DNA from: JABDMH01 sp050298535
GTDB taxonomy: Bacteria > Bacteroidota > Bacteroidia > Chitinophagales > Saprospiraceae
Direction: 5' to 3'
Assembly (NCBI GenBank): GCA_050298535.1
Contig: JBNKUI010000063.1
Location: 62,001 to 126,000, forward strand
Length of the DNA stretch: 64,000 bases
The position numbers were made by a program, and so were the translations under genes. The notes beneath the pieces are model-generated. The model saw nothing but the letters and a program-made list of their open reading frames with translations, was not told where the DNA came from and did no database searches. This document shows, one piece after another, positions 18,292 through 26,653 of the stretch (position 1 is its first letter; each line of letters opens with the position of its first letter).

Positions 18292-21042
18292 ATGAGTCAT
18301 TTAGACGCCTTTTTTAAAATACTGTTAATCCCAATTTTATCCGCTTGCTGTCTGGTAAGTTACGGTCAGACCACTTACTTTGTCACTCCGACTGGTGGAG
18401 GTTCCATGGATGGATCTTCCTGGATTAATGCCAGTGATAATTTACAAGATATGATTGACGCTGCTTCAGCAGGAGATCAGATATGGGTAGCAACAGGAAT
18501 CTATAAGCCCACCATCAAAATGGATTTTGATAATTCGGGAACTGCAGACATTCGTGAAACTATTTTTCATATTAATAAGAACATTGCACTCTATGGTGGT
18601 TTTTCGGGTACAGAAACTATGCTTTCTGAAAGAGACTGGGAGATCAATTCTACCGTTTTAAGTGGTGATATCGGGATGGCCAATATTAAATCAGACAATA
18701 GTTACCACGTCGTCTTTATTGACGCATCTTCGGGGATAATTAACAGCAGTTGCATTTTGGATGGATTCTATATTAAGGATGGAAATGCCAATGAAAACAC
18801 CGGATTACATTCGGGAGGTGGGGGACTCTATTTGGATGGTCGAACCAACAGTTGTAGACCCATGCTCCATCAATTATCTATTGCTCATAATAGCGCTACT
18901 TACGGCGGTGCAATTTATTTTGATGCAGCCAATGGAAATTGTAGCCCGAATATAACGCATTGCAGAATAGACTCCAATGAAGCGTTCAAGGATGGTGGAG
19001 GCCTATATTTACAAGCCGATAATGGATCCATCACCTCCCGTATCAATAATGCGCAATTTAGAAATAATTCAACGGCTAATTATGGTGGTGGGATTTTCCT
19101 GTATGTGGATCAATCAGGTACCTGCGCACCAGAATTCTCCAATTGCATATTCGATCTCAATATGGCCAATGAAGGTGGAGCCATAGCCAGTGAATCCCAA
19201 AATGGATTTTGTTTTCCCATCTTTCGTAATACAACCATTTTTGGCAATACCGCTAATATGAACGATGGGGCTATCAATAATCGTCAAACTGGGGGCACCT
19301 GTGGAACCAGGTTTCTTAACTCCATTTTATGGAACAATCAAAGTCAAATTTCCAACGAAAATGGCGCTACCGTGGACCTTGATCACAGTATTTATGATGA
19401 TGGAAACGCGAATAGTATTTTAGTTTATCCCACCGGAGTAGTTGCTAATGGTCCAGTCACAGACTTGAATCCAAATTTCAGGGATGAGACCAATTTAGAT
19501 CTCCGGTTACTACCAGGGTCTCCGGCAATCAATGGTGGAGACAATAATGATATTGGATTGAATATTGTCAATGATCTGGACGGCAAACCCCGAATTATAC
19601 AAGGGACCGTAGATATGGGGCCTTATGAAAGCCATTGCCCATTGAATAATGACCCGATTTATGTCGACATAGATGCAACGGGCGAGGAGTTAGGAATTTC
19701 ATGGAATGATGCCTTTCAAAATATTCAAGAGGGTATCGATCATGCCTGCAACTGCGACACCGGTTCTGTTCTAGCTGTCTGGGTAGCTGAGGGCACTTAT
19801 TTGCCAACTTTCAAATATGGACTCAGTGATGAGCGACTAAGAACCTTCTATATTCCCAAAGATGTTGAGCTATATGGAGGATTCCAAGGCACTGAAAGCA
19901 TGTTGTCTGAGAGAGATTGGCGGTCAAATGAAGTCGTGTTAAGTGGAAATATTGGAATGACCAACTCCAGTTTGGATAATAGCTATCATGTCATGACTTT
20001 GAGTCCTGACATTGGTGATATTACCGATGCATGCATCGTTGATGGATTTCAAGTTATGCATGGACGGGCTATAGGACCTCAACAAGCGAGCAGCTCTGGT
20101 GGCGGAATATACATCAGAGGAAATATACAATTTGGCGACATTGATCCAATCCTAAGGAACCTAAATGTATCTCATAATTTTGCAGCCTTTGGGGGTGGCA
20201 TCTATCATCAAAATGCACAGGCTTCTTTTATAAATAGTATGATATCCAATGATACAGCCGTGTTCGGAGGAGGAGGTGTTCATAATTCTTATGGTGATCC
20301 ATGGTTTCAGAATTGTATTATTCAGGATAACAAAGGAGGCCAGGGAGGTGGATTTTATCATGGGGGAGAAGGCTACCCACTTTTTAGTAATTGTGCATTT
20401 ATCTACAATGAAGCCGATGATGATCAACCCATGCCCACATTCAATGGGGGTGCGATCTTTAATGATGGTACAACTCCCGGAGATATACAAGCACTCAATT
20501 CCATATTCTGGAGAAATCAGGATGAAATCATAGATGACAATACAGCTCCCATCTTATTAGACCATTGCATTTTTGATGACGATTCACCAGATGGCTTCTT
20601 AAGTCTGCCGGCTGGAGTAAGTCAGGTTACCACCATTGATTTGGATCCTCAATTTTTAAACCTGGGCAGTTTCACACCTCCTGTCGGAGGACGTAATCTT
20701 AGATTGAGACAAAATTCACCAGGCATTAATGGGGGAAGATTACTTGGACTAGAAACCAATGAAGATCTGGACGGGAATAATCGGATGAATGGATTGAAAG
20801 ACATAGGACCCTATGAAAATCCCTATGCCGGTTGTCCACAGACCCTTACCCTGGACAATGTATTGTACACGCCCTTGAATGGCACCTACCAGGCCCAGCA
20901 GTCCATCCAGCTCGGTTCGGGTATGGAGATTTTGAATACGGCTCAGGTCACGCTGGATGCTCCCGAGGTGCTGGTTGATGAGTCGACAGTTCAGTTAGGT
21001 GGACTGGTTGAAGTCCTGCAGGACGGATGTACTGAAGAGTAA
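18292..21042 (+). CDS. Secreted double beta-helix protein with C-terminal Gly-Cys domain
   Basis: A 916-residue protein with a signal peptide (core ILLIPILSACCLVSYGQ). It holds two tandem copies (~26-445 and ~455-844) of the module that ends the preceding 2130-residue protein. Each copy opens with a YVD/YFV strand and GSSW-like turn, continues with a GTYKP-type and GGFxGTE(S/T)MLSERDW segment, then beta-helix rungs rich in GGG(I/L)Y, and ends with DLDG(K/N)xR followed by GPYE. The module resembles what is often called the choice-of-anchor Q/right-handed beta-helix type. The C-terminal ~70 residues (GCPQTLTLDN to LQDGCTEE) parallel the neighbour's tail. It follows that gene by 29 bases and is probably co-expressed with it. 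Confidence 0.87.
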   Translation: MSHLDAFFKILLIPILSACCLVSYGQTTYFVTPTGGGSMDGSSWINASDNLQDMIDAASAGDQIWVATGIYKPTIKMDFDNSGTADIRETIFHINKNIALYGGFSGTETMLSERDWEINSTVLSGDIGMANIKSDNSYHVVFIDASSGIINSSCILDGFYIKDGNANENTGLHSGGGGLYLDGRTNSCRPMLHQLSIAHNSATYGGAIYFDAANGNCSPNITHCRIDSNEAFKDGGGLYLQADNGSITSRINNAQFRNNSTANYGGGIFLYVDQSGTCAPEFSNCIFDLNMANEGGAIASESQNGFCFPIFRNTTIFGNTANMNDGAINNRQTGGTCGTRFLNSILWNNQSQISNENGATVDLDHSIYDDGNANSILVYPTGVVANGPVTDLNPNFRDETNLDLRLLPGSPAINGGDNNDIGLNIVNDLDGKPRIIQGTVDMGPYESHCPLNNDPIYVDIDATGEELGISWNDAFQNIQEGIDHACNCDTGSVLAVWVAEGTYLPTFKYGLSDERLRTFYIPKDVELYGGFQGTESMLSERDWRSNEVVLSGNIGMTNSSLDNSYHVMTLSPDIGDITDACIVDGFQVMHGRAIGPQQASSSGGGIYIRGNIQFGDIDPILRNLNVSHNFAAFGGGIYHQNAQASFINSMISNDTAVFGGGGVHNSYGDPWFQNCIIQDNKGGQGGGFYHGGEGYPLFSNCAFIYNEADDDQPMPTFNGGAIFNDGTTPGDIQALNSIFWRNQDEIIDDNTAPILLDHCIFDDDSPDGFLSLPAGVSQVTTIDLDPQFLNLGSFTPPVGGRNLRLRQNSPGINGGRLLGLETNEDLDGNNRMNGLKDIGPYENPYAGCPQTLTLDNVLYTPLNGTYQAQQSIQLGSGMEILNTAQVTLDAPEVLVDESTVQLGGLVEVLQDGCTEE

Positions 21043-21131
21043 TCGGAGATATTTAGGACTCGATTTAATTTTGGAGTAATCAGCTATCTTGGTCCTATTA
21101 CTGCACATGAAGTGCTACATTACGGATCACT

Positions 21132-22307
21132 ATGCTTGATATCGAATCCATACGAAATGATACGCCTGGTTGTAAGGGCAAATGCTTTCTCAATAGTGCC
21201 GGAGCCTCTTTGATGCCGAGGTTCGTTTCGGAAGAGGTAATAGCATATTTAGAGCGAGAAAATCAAGTAGGAGGTTATGCCGCGGCCGCCAATGTCAGAT
21301 CATTGAACCAGGCATTTTATCATGAAGTGGCTGAGTTAATTGGGACGCAGCCGAGAAATATCGCATTTGCACACAGTGCTACGGATGCCTATACAAAGGC
21401 ACTGATGTCATTTTCGTTTAAGGAGGGAGATATCCTGGTCACAACCGAAGATGACTATGCTTCCAACTGGATACAATTTATCTCTTTACAGAAGCACTTT
21501 GGAGTCGAGGTGAAGACAATCGACACCGACCTCTCTGGAGATCTGGACACTCGTCATGCTGAGGAATTAATCTCCTTGAACCGCGTGAAATTAGTAGCGA
21601 TCACCCATGTTCCTACTAATTCTGGCTTGATTCAGGATGTAGTGGCTATAGGATCGATATGTAGTAAGTATGATATTCCATACCTGGTAGATGCATGTCA
21701 GTCTGTGGGTCAAATAAATGTGGATGTAAGTGAGATCAAATGCGACTTCCTCAGTGCCACAGGTCGGAAGTTCCTCCGTGGTCCTCGAGGTACCGGCTTT
21801 TTGTATGTTTCTGATCAAATGCTGGAAGGTAAGATGTACCCCTATCTACTGGATGCAAATGGAGCTATTTGGAAGGAACGGGATGACTTTCAGCTGGTAG
21901 AAGGTGCTGTCCGGTTTGAAAGCTGGGAGCGATCTTATGCTTTACAGGCTGGATTGACAAAAGCCGTTTCGTATGTAAATAGTTTGGGCATTAAAAATAT
22001 TGCATCTCGAAATGCACGGTTACAGCACAGGTTTCTAGATGGGCTAAAGTCCATTTCACGGGTGAGACTTCTTGATCGCGGGTCGAATACCTGCAATATT
22101 ATCACGCTTATTAAGGAGGGACCATCAAGAGAAAAAATGGAAGCTGTCCTTACGGAAGCTAACATTTATTATAGTGTCAGTACATTGGAATGGGGATTGC
22201 TTGATTTTCGAAAAAAAGGCACGTCCTGGGCGATTCGATTTTCGCCACATTATTTTAATATTGAAGACGAACTAGACAAGGTTTGCGAAGTGATTGACCA
22301 GATGTAA
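21132..22307 (+). CDS. Class V aminotransferase-fold PLP enzyme (cysteine desulfurase/isopenicillin-N-epimerase-like)
   Basis: A 391-residue cytosolic PLP enzyme. The cofactor lysine is Lys213 in SATGRKFLRGPRGTG, and the Asp that holds the pyridine nitrogen is Asp187 in YLVDACQSVGQ. The N-terminal FLNSAGASLMP and AFAHSATDAYTKAL segments are those of the class V family. Members catalyse desulfuration, transamination, racemisation or epimerisation; this sequence most resembles the catabolic epimerase/selenocysteine-lyase-like branch rather than the housekeeping IscS, since no conserved Cys loop is seen before the C-terminus. It is followed by the DUF2157 gene with a 33-base gap. Confidence 0.85.
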   Translation: MLDIESIRNDTPGCKGKCFLNSAGASLMPRFVSEEVIAYLERENQVGGYAAAANVRSLNQAFYHEVAELIGTQPRNIAFAHSATDAYTKALMSFSFKEGDILVTTEDDYASNWIQFISLQKHFGVEVKTIDTDLSGDLDTRHAEELISLNRVKLVAITHVPTNSGLIQDVVAIGSICSKYDIPYLVDACQSVGQINVDVSEIKCDFLSATGRKFLRGPRGTGFLYVSDQMLEGKMYPYLLDANGAIWKERDDFQLVEGAVRFESWERSYALQAGLTKAVSYVNSLGIKNIASRNARLQHRFLDGLKSISRVRLLDRGSNTCNIITLIKEGPSREKMEAVLTEANIYYSVSTLEWGLLDFRKKGTSWAIRFSPHYFNIEDELDKVCEVIDQM

Positions 22308-22340
22308 GATTTATCTAATTGTGATTTTTAATAATTGCAG

Positions 22341-23597
22341 ATGCTTAGAAAAGAAGAGTTGGAGGAATTAGTTTCAGCGGGTATCATTTCGCACGATAAA
22401 GCGGCTGAAATTCATGCATATTTCCAGGAAAAGCAATCCCAACGACCTAACCGGATTCTGATCGCCTTTGGAATTCTGGGAGCACTTCTCGTGGGGCTGG
22501 GTATTATTCTTCTGGTTGCACACAATTGGGACCATTTGTCGAGCGTCGTCAAGACCATTATTGCCTTTGTGCCGGTCATTATATCGCAAGGACTGGTGGG
22601 GCATACCTTATGGAAAAGACCTCATCAACGTGCTATGATTGAGTCAACGGTGGTCTTGCTTATTTTGTCGGTTGGTGCGTGCCTGGCTATGATAAGTCAG
22701 ATATACAATATTCCGGGTACCATTAGCACTTTCATGATGACATGGGTTTTGCTGAGTGCTCCCCTTGTCTATATCGCACAGTCATCGATGGCCTCATTAT
22801 TAGTGATTCTTGGCATCACTTACTACGGAGTAGACGTGGGATATGATCACCGTAGGGGTCACCTGCCGTACGCATATTGGGGGATTATGCTGATGGTGCT
22901 TCCTTACTATTGGAAACTAATTAAAGACTATCCGAAGTCCAATTTCACCATATTTCATCATTGGTTTTTTCCTGGTTCGGTGTCAATAACACTGGGTGTA
23001 TTTGGATCGGAGCATGGATTTTGGCTATTTCCGGCATATATGGGTCTTTCTGTGATATGGTTGGTTATGGCGGAAAAGGTACAGGGAAAAAATCTGTTCA
23101 AGAATGGATATAAGGTACTGGGGTTTGCAGGTGTGTTTATTATTCTGCTTCTATCCACGTTTGATTTTTTTTGGAACGAGGTAGGTGAGATGCAGCGTTT
23201 CTTTTCCGGAAGGGAGTTTATGTTGACCCTCTCACTTTTAGCGTTGTCGGTCATCACTTCCCTGGTGCTAAAGAATCTCTCGAAAACAAGTCATTGGATC
23301 ATATTGGGTTGTTCATTTTTAGTGCTTTTTGTCTTTGGCAGATACTTCCCTACAGCAGCACAGGTGGTTGCGAATTTGGCCATGATGCTTTTAGGAGTGT
23401 TTTATTTACGAGAAGGTGCCAGGACCGGGAGATTATCAAAGATGAATCTGGGTTTCCTGATCATTATGGCAGTGGTGTTAAGTCGCTTTTTTGATGGCGA
23501 AATAAGTTTCGTCCTGAGGGGACTGGTATTTGTTATCATGGGAATGGCGTTTTTCGGCGCTAATTATTATATGATCAAGCATAAAGCACATGAATAG
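22341..23597 (+). CDS. DUF2157 domain multi-pass membrane protein
   Basis: A 418-residue protein starting at ATG 22341 (an in-frame TTG lies 6 bases upstream). The cytoplasmic N-terminus (LEELVSAGIISHDKAAEIHAYF) followed by a first membrane span (ILIAFGILGALLVGLGIILLVAHNW) is the DUF2157 signature. About ten or more further hydrophobic segments follow. The function of the family is unknown. It overlaps the next gene by 8 bases; DUF2157 proteins are often paired with GDYXXLXY proteins, so the two are likely partners in one membrane complex. Confidence 0.87.
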   Translation: MLRKEELEELVSAGIISHDKAAEIHAYFQEKQSQRPNRILIAFGILGALLVGLGIILLVAHNWDHLSSVVKTIIAFVPVIISQGLVGHTLWKRPHQRAMIESTVVLLILSVGACLAMISQIYNIPGTISTFMMTWVLLSAPLVYIAQSSMASLLVILGITYYGVDVGYDHRRGHLPYAYWGIMLMVLPYYWKLIKDYPKSNFTIFHHWFFPGSVSITLGVFGSEHGFWLFPAYMGLSVIWLVMAEKVQGKNLFKNGYKVLGFAGVFIILLLSTFDFFWNEVGEMQRFFSGREFMLTLSLLALSVITSLVLKNLSKTSHWIILGCSFLVLFVFGRYFPTAAQVVANLAMMLLGVFYLREGARTGRLSKMNLGFLIIMAVVLSRFFDGEISFVLRGLVFVIMGMAFFGANYYMIKHKAHE

Positions 23598-24138
23598 GAA
23601 AACTGTAGCGATATTATTTGCGGTGCTTTGCTTGGCACAGTGGATAGTGCCTGGTAAAATGATTTGGGACAAGGAAAAAATAATGGAAAATGGCCGTGAA
23701 TATCGATTCCTGGTGCGACCCGTTGACCCTAACGATCCGATGCGGGGTAAATATGTCGTATTAAGTTTTGATCCTCGAACTTTTATTGTCGACGGACCTG
23801 GAATGAAAGTGGGTGATCTCGTGTATATTACCTTGTATGAAGATAGTGACGGAATCTCTTATCCATCAGAATTGAAAACTGAACGACCTGATGCATATGT
23901 AGATTTTTTCGAGGCAAAAATCAGCGGAGTGAATGGTGCTGAAGTCGAAATTGCCTACCCTTTTGATCGTTTCTACATGGAGGAATCCAAAGCACCCCAG
24001 GCAGAAACTATTTTTCGGCAATCCTTTTCAGATCTTTCCCAACAAACTGTGGCAATTGTTCATATTCTGGAGGGGGAAGCAGTGCTCAAAGATGTGCAGA
24101 TAGGGGGTGTTTCCCTGACTCAGCTTGCTGGGGAATAA
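23590..24138 (+). CDS. GDYXXLXY domain membrane-anchored protein
   Basis: A 182-residue protein with an N-terminal hydrophobic anchor (TVAILFAVLCLAQWIVPGKMIW). The signature region reads RPVDPNDPMRGKYVVLSFD, a variant of the GDYxxLxY motif with Lys and Phe substitutions. A second conserved segment (EIAYPFDRFYMEESKAPQAE) is also family-like. The function is unknown. The 8-base overlap with the upstream DUF2157 gene implies coupled translation. Confidence 0.83.
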   Translation: MNRKTVAILFAVLCLAQWIVPGKMIWDKEKIMENGREYRFLVRPVDPNDPMRGKYVVLSFDPRTFIVDGPGMKVGDLVYITLYEDSDGISYPSELKTERPDAYVDFFEAKISGVNGAEVEIAYPFDRFYMEESKAPQAETIFRQSFSDLSQQTVAIVHILEGEAVLKDVQIGGVSLTQLAGE

Positions 24139-24171
24139 TCGAAATTTACTTTCGTAAACCTCCGCGAATCG

Positions 24172-24179
24172 TATTTTTG
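24172..24179 (+). promoter_or_regulatory. TATTTTTG, possible -7 promoter element
   Basis: The octamer matches the Bacteroidota TAnnTTTG -7 consensus and ends 4 bases before the ATG of the M14 peptidase gene. If used, the transcript would have almost no leader. No convincing -33 element is seen at the right spacing, so this may be chance. Confidence 0.25.
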
Positions 24180-24183
24180 ACCC

Positions 24184-25926
24184 ATGAGCTTATGTGAACG
24201 CTGTGTATTATTATTGGCACTTTTGGGATCTATGGCTGAAGGCCATGCCCAGGATAGACGGTTGACACCTTTTGAGCAATCAAATGGTGAGGAGACTGGA
24301 ACTTATTATGAAGTCATAGACTTCTACCGATCACTGGCTGAATCCTCTGAGGATATTCGTATGGTAGAAATGGGCTTGACGGATGCTGGTAAACCATTGC
24401 ATCTGGTCATCATAGATCATGATCAGGACTTTGATTTTTCCATCAGTAGGGAAAAGGGAAAGAAAATTCTACTGATCAATAATGGCATTCATCCCGGCGA
24501 GCCTGACGGTATCGAGTCATCGATGATGCTAGCCCGGGATTTGGTGCAAGCCAAGGAAGGGTATACGGATGTCGTGGTAGCGATTATTCCCATATATAAT
24601 ATTGGCGGTGCTTTAAATCGGAATCAATTTTCGCGGGCCAATCAAAACGGTCCCAAAGAATATGGATTTAGGGGAAACGCGAGAAATTACGATCTCAATC
24701 GAGACTTTATTAAATCGGATACCAGAAATGCCCTTAGTTTTCATGAGATCTTTCACGAGGTTCGTCCTCATTTATTTATTGATACGCATGTGAGTAATGG
24801 TGCGGATTATCAATATAATATTACACATTTAGCGACTCAGCATAATAAATTAGGGGGTCCGCTGGGTGCCTTTTTACAGGAGCTATTTACCCCGGCACTG
24901 GAAGACGCCATGGCTGCAAAAGGAGAGCCTATCACTCCCTATGTGAATGTTTTTAATCGTACACCGGATCCCGAAGGATTTAGTCAATTTATGGACTATC
25001 CGCGATATTCGACCGGCTATACGACATTATTCCATACGTTGGGATTTATGATTGAAACACACATGCTTAAGCCATTTTCGGATAGGGTGGAGGCCACATC
25101 TCGATTTCTGTGGACGTGCATGGAATTGCTCAATGAATATGGGGATGAGATCGCTGCTCGAATGAAGTCGCAGGAGGAACATTATAATGCAACCACCGAT
25201 CATCCCATTGACTGGTCGGTGCGTAAGGATACAGCCACTACGCTCACATTTCTGGGTTATGAGGGTGCAGTCGAGAAGAGTGCGGTGACCGGTCTGGATC
25301 GACTGAAGTATGATCCGTCAAAGCCTTTTTCAAAGGAGATACCCTACTATAATGTATTTGAAGTCTCGCATCAGGTGAAGGTTCCTGCTGCTTACGTGAT
25401 TCAGCAGGGATGGCATTCAGTAATCGATCGACTTACTAGAAATAAAATTCAGTATGAGCAGTTGGAAGTAGATCGCGAAATAATAGTTGAAAGATATGAG
25501 ATTGTCGATGTGAAAAGTCTGGAAGGTCCTTACGAGGGCCACTTTAGACATACGGATTTTAAAATCGTACCTGTGATAGATACTATTTTATTTCATAAAG
25601 GAGATTATGTGTTTCCCACTAATCAATGGGGTGGTAGGTTTTTAGTAGAAACACTCGAGCCGGAGGCGCCGGACTCGTACTTTAGATGGAATTTCTTTGA
25701 CATGATACTTCAGCGGAAAGAGGGTTTTTCTCCGTATGTGTTTGAGGATATCGCTGAAGATTTATTGCAGGAAGATCCTGCGCTACGTATTGCTTTTCAA
25801 AAGAAGAAAGCGGAGGATTCTGCCTTCGCTGAAAATGGTTTCCAACAATTAAATTTTATTTATAAAAATTCCGACTACTTTGAAGAAGCCTTTTCTCGCT
25901 ATCCTGTCTACCGGATGATTGAATAA
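24184..25926 (+). CDS. Secreted M14-family zinc carboxypeptidase
   Basis: A 580-residue protein with a signal peptide ending near GHAQ (residue 23). The zinc ligands of the M14 family are visible: His103 and Glu106 in NGIHPGEPDG and His202 in FIDTHVSNG; Glu291 in GFMIETHML fits the catalytic glutamate. The RNARNYDLNRDF-type segment (NARNYDLNRDF, ~165-175) carries the substrate-binding Arg/Asn. The ~250-residue C-terminal extension beyond the catalytic domain is unassigned. It presumably trims peptides in the periplasm or outside. A transposed element lies directly behind its stop codon, with the target duplication starting 2 bases before the TAA. Confidence 0.9.
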   Translation: MSLCERCVLLLALLGSMAEGHAQDRRLTPFEQSNGEETGTYYEVIDFYRSLAESSEDIRMVEMGLTDAGKPLHLVIIDHDQDFDFSISREKGKKILLINNGIHPGEPDGIESSMMLARDLVQAKEGYTDVVVAIIPIYNIGGALNRNQFSRANQNGPKEYGFRGNARNYDLNRDFIKSDTRNALSFHEIFHEVRPHLFIDTHVSNGADYQYNITHLATQHNKLGGPLGAFLQELFTPALEDAMAAKGEPITPYVNVFNRTPDPEGFSQFMDYPRYSTGYTTLFHTLGFMIETHMLKPFSDRVEATSRFLWTCMELLNEYGDEIAARMKSQEEHYNATTDHPIDWSVRKDTATTLTFLGYEGAVEKSAVTGLDRLKYDPSKPFSKEIPYYNVFEVSHQVKVPAAYVIQQGWHSVIDRLTRNKIQYEQLEVDREIIVERYEIVDVKSLEGPYEGHFRHTDFKIVPVIDTILFHKGDYVFPTNQWGGRFLVETLEPEAPDSYFRWNFFDMILQRKEGFSPYVFEDIAEDLLQEDPALRIAFQKKKAEDSAFAENGFQQLNFIYKNSDYFEEAFSRYPVYRMIE

Positions 25927-25929
25927 AGT

Positions 25930-26633
25930 GGCTCTTAACAAATTCAGTGGGTATCAGGAATTAGGGATAGTGTATAAAAGATTTTAGCCGGTTTTTATCG
26001 GGTTAGATTCCTGCCTTCAGGATGGGACCTACACTGAAGCTCTGGTCCCCATGGGTTGGGCGAGTGCTTTGACAGAAAGCTATTTGCCAGAAACCTAAAC
26101 TATTTTGGTTGCTGTCGAGTCGCGAAGAGTGAGCAAAGCCATAAAGTGGGACGTCGGATTCAAAGTGGCCCTGAAAGAAAGGTAAAAAGTGGTGCCGGGT
26201 TCCAGGTCCCAGGTGCCAGGAAATTTGAGGTAATGAGAACCGTCGTCCATGCTTTATTCAGGAATGGAAAAAAATTGTACTGTCCTTACTTCGGGGTCTG
26301 AAGCTTTAGCGAAAGACCCTTTTCTTACTAAACTAATTTAGCGAGAATTAGAATAATTTTGTAGCAGACACATTTATGGGGGGGATAACAGTTTAACCAA
26401 GAAAATACAGCGATTATGCCAGCTTTCGTGCAGGGGTCGATGAGGAAAGTAAGGGGTGCCCCATATTCCCCAAAGACCAGAATGTAGATCGCCACCTATG
26501 AATCTGACTAGAGTGGAATACTGCAGTCTAATTTTTTGACTCAGCCTATATTCAAACATTCTAGTATTTACACCCACGTTACAACATGAATTTGCTCCAT
26601 ATTCACGAAAGCCACTGTGTTTGACCAAGAACC
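25930..26633. mobile_element. MITE-like ISL3-type element, copy 1 (704 bp, no transposase)
   Basis: The ends are imperfect inverted repeats of about 24 bp: the left starts GGCTCTTAACAAATTCAGTG, and the right, read on the other strand, starts GGTTCTTGGTCAAACACAGT. GGYTCTT ends are typical of ISL3-family insertion sequences, which make 8-bp duplications. The flanks show exactly that: AATAAAGT at 25922-25929 and again at 26634-26641. The left ~95 bp and right ~120 bp match the element at 52186; the centre does not. No transposase frame exists, so this is a non-autonomous or internally deleted derivative. It fills the gap between two convergent genes. A GGTGCCGGGTTCCAGGTCCC-type short repeat lies at 26191-26220. 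Confidence 0.88.
26294..26326 (+). terminator. Terminator-like hairpin inside element copy 1
   Basis: GGGTCT (26294-26299) and AGACCC (26314-26319) form a 6-bp stem with a 14-base loop, followed by TTTTCTT. It could end transcripts of the M14 gene and thus have been brought in by the element. The stem is short, so confidence is modest. Confidence 0.35.
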
Positions 26634-26653
26634 AATAAAGTATTAATTTCTTG

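Noticed and set aside
17320..20480. Repetitive GGTGG/GGAGG pattern as a DNA repeat or CRISPR-like array
   Set aside because: The periodicity comes from Gly-rich beta-helix rungs in the encoded proteins. Units vary in length and sequence and there are no spacers.
26056..26301. 81-aa reading frame inside element copy 1
   Set aside because: It has no family resemblance, is absent from copy 2, and lies in the variable centre of the element. It is not a transposase.
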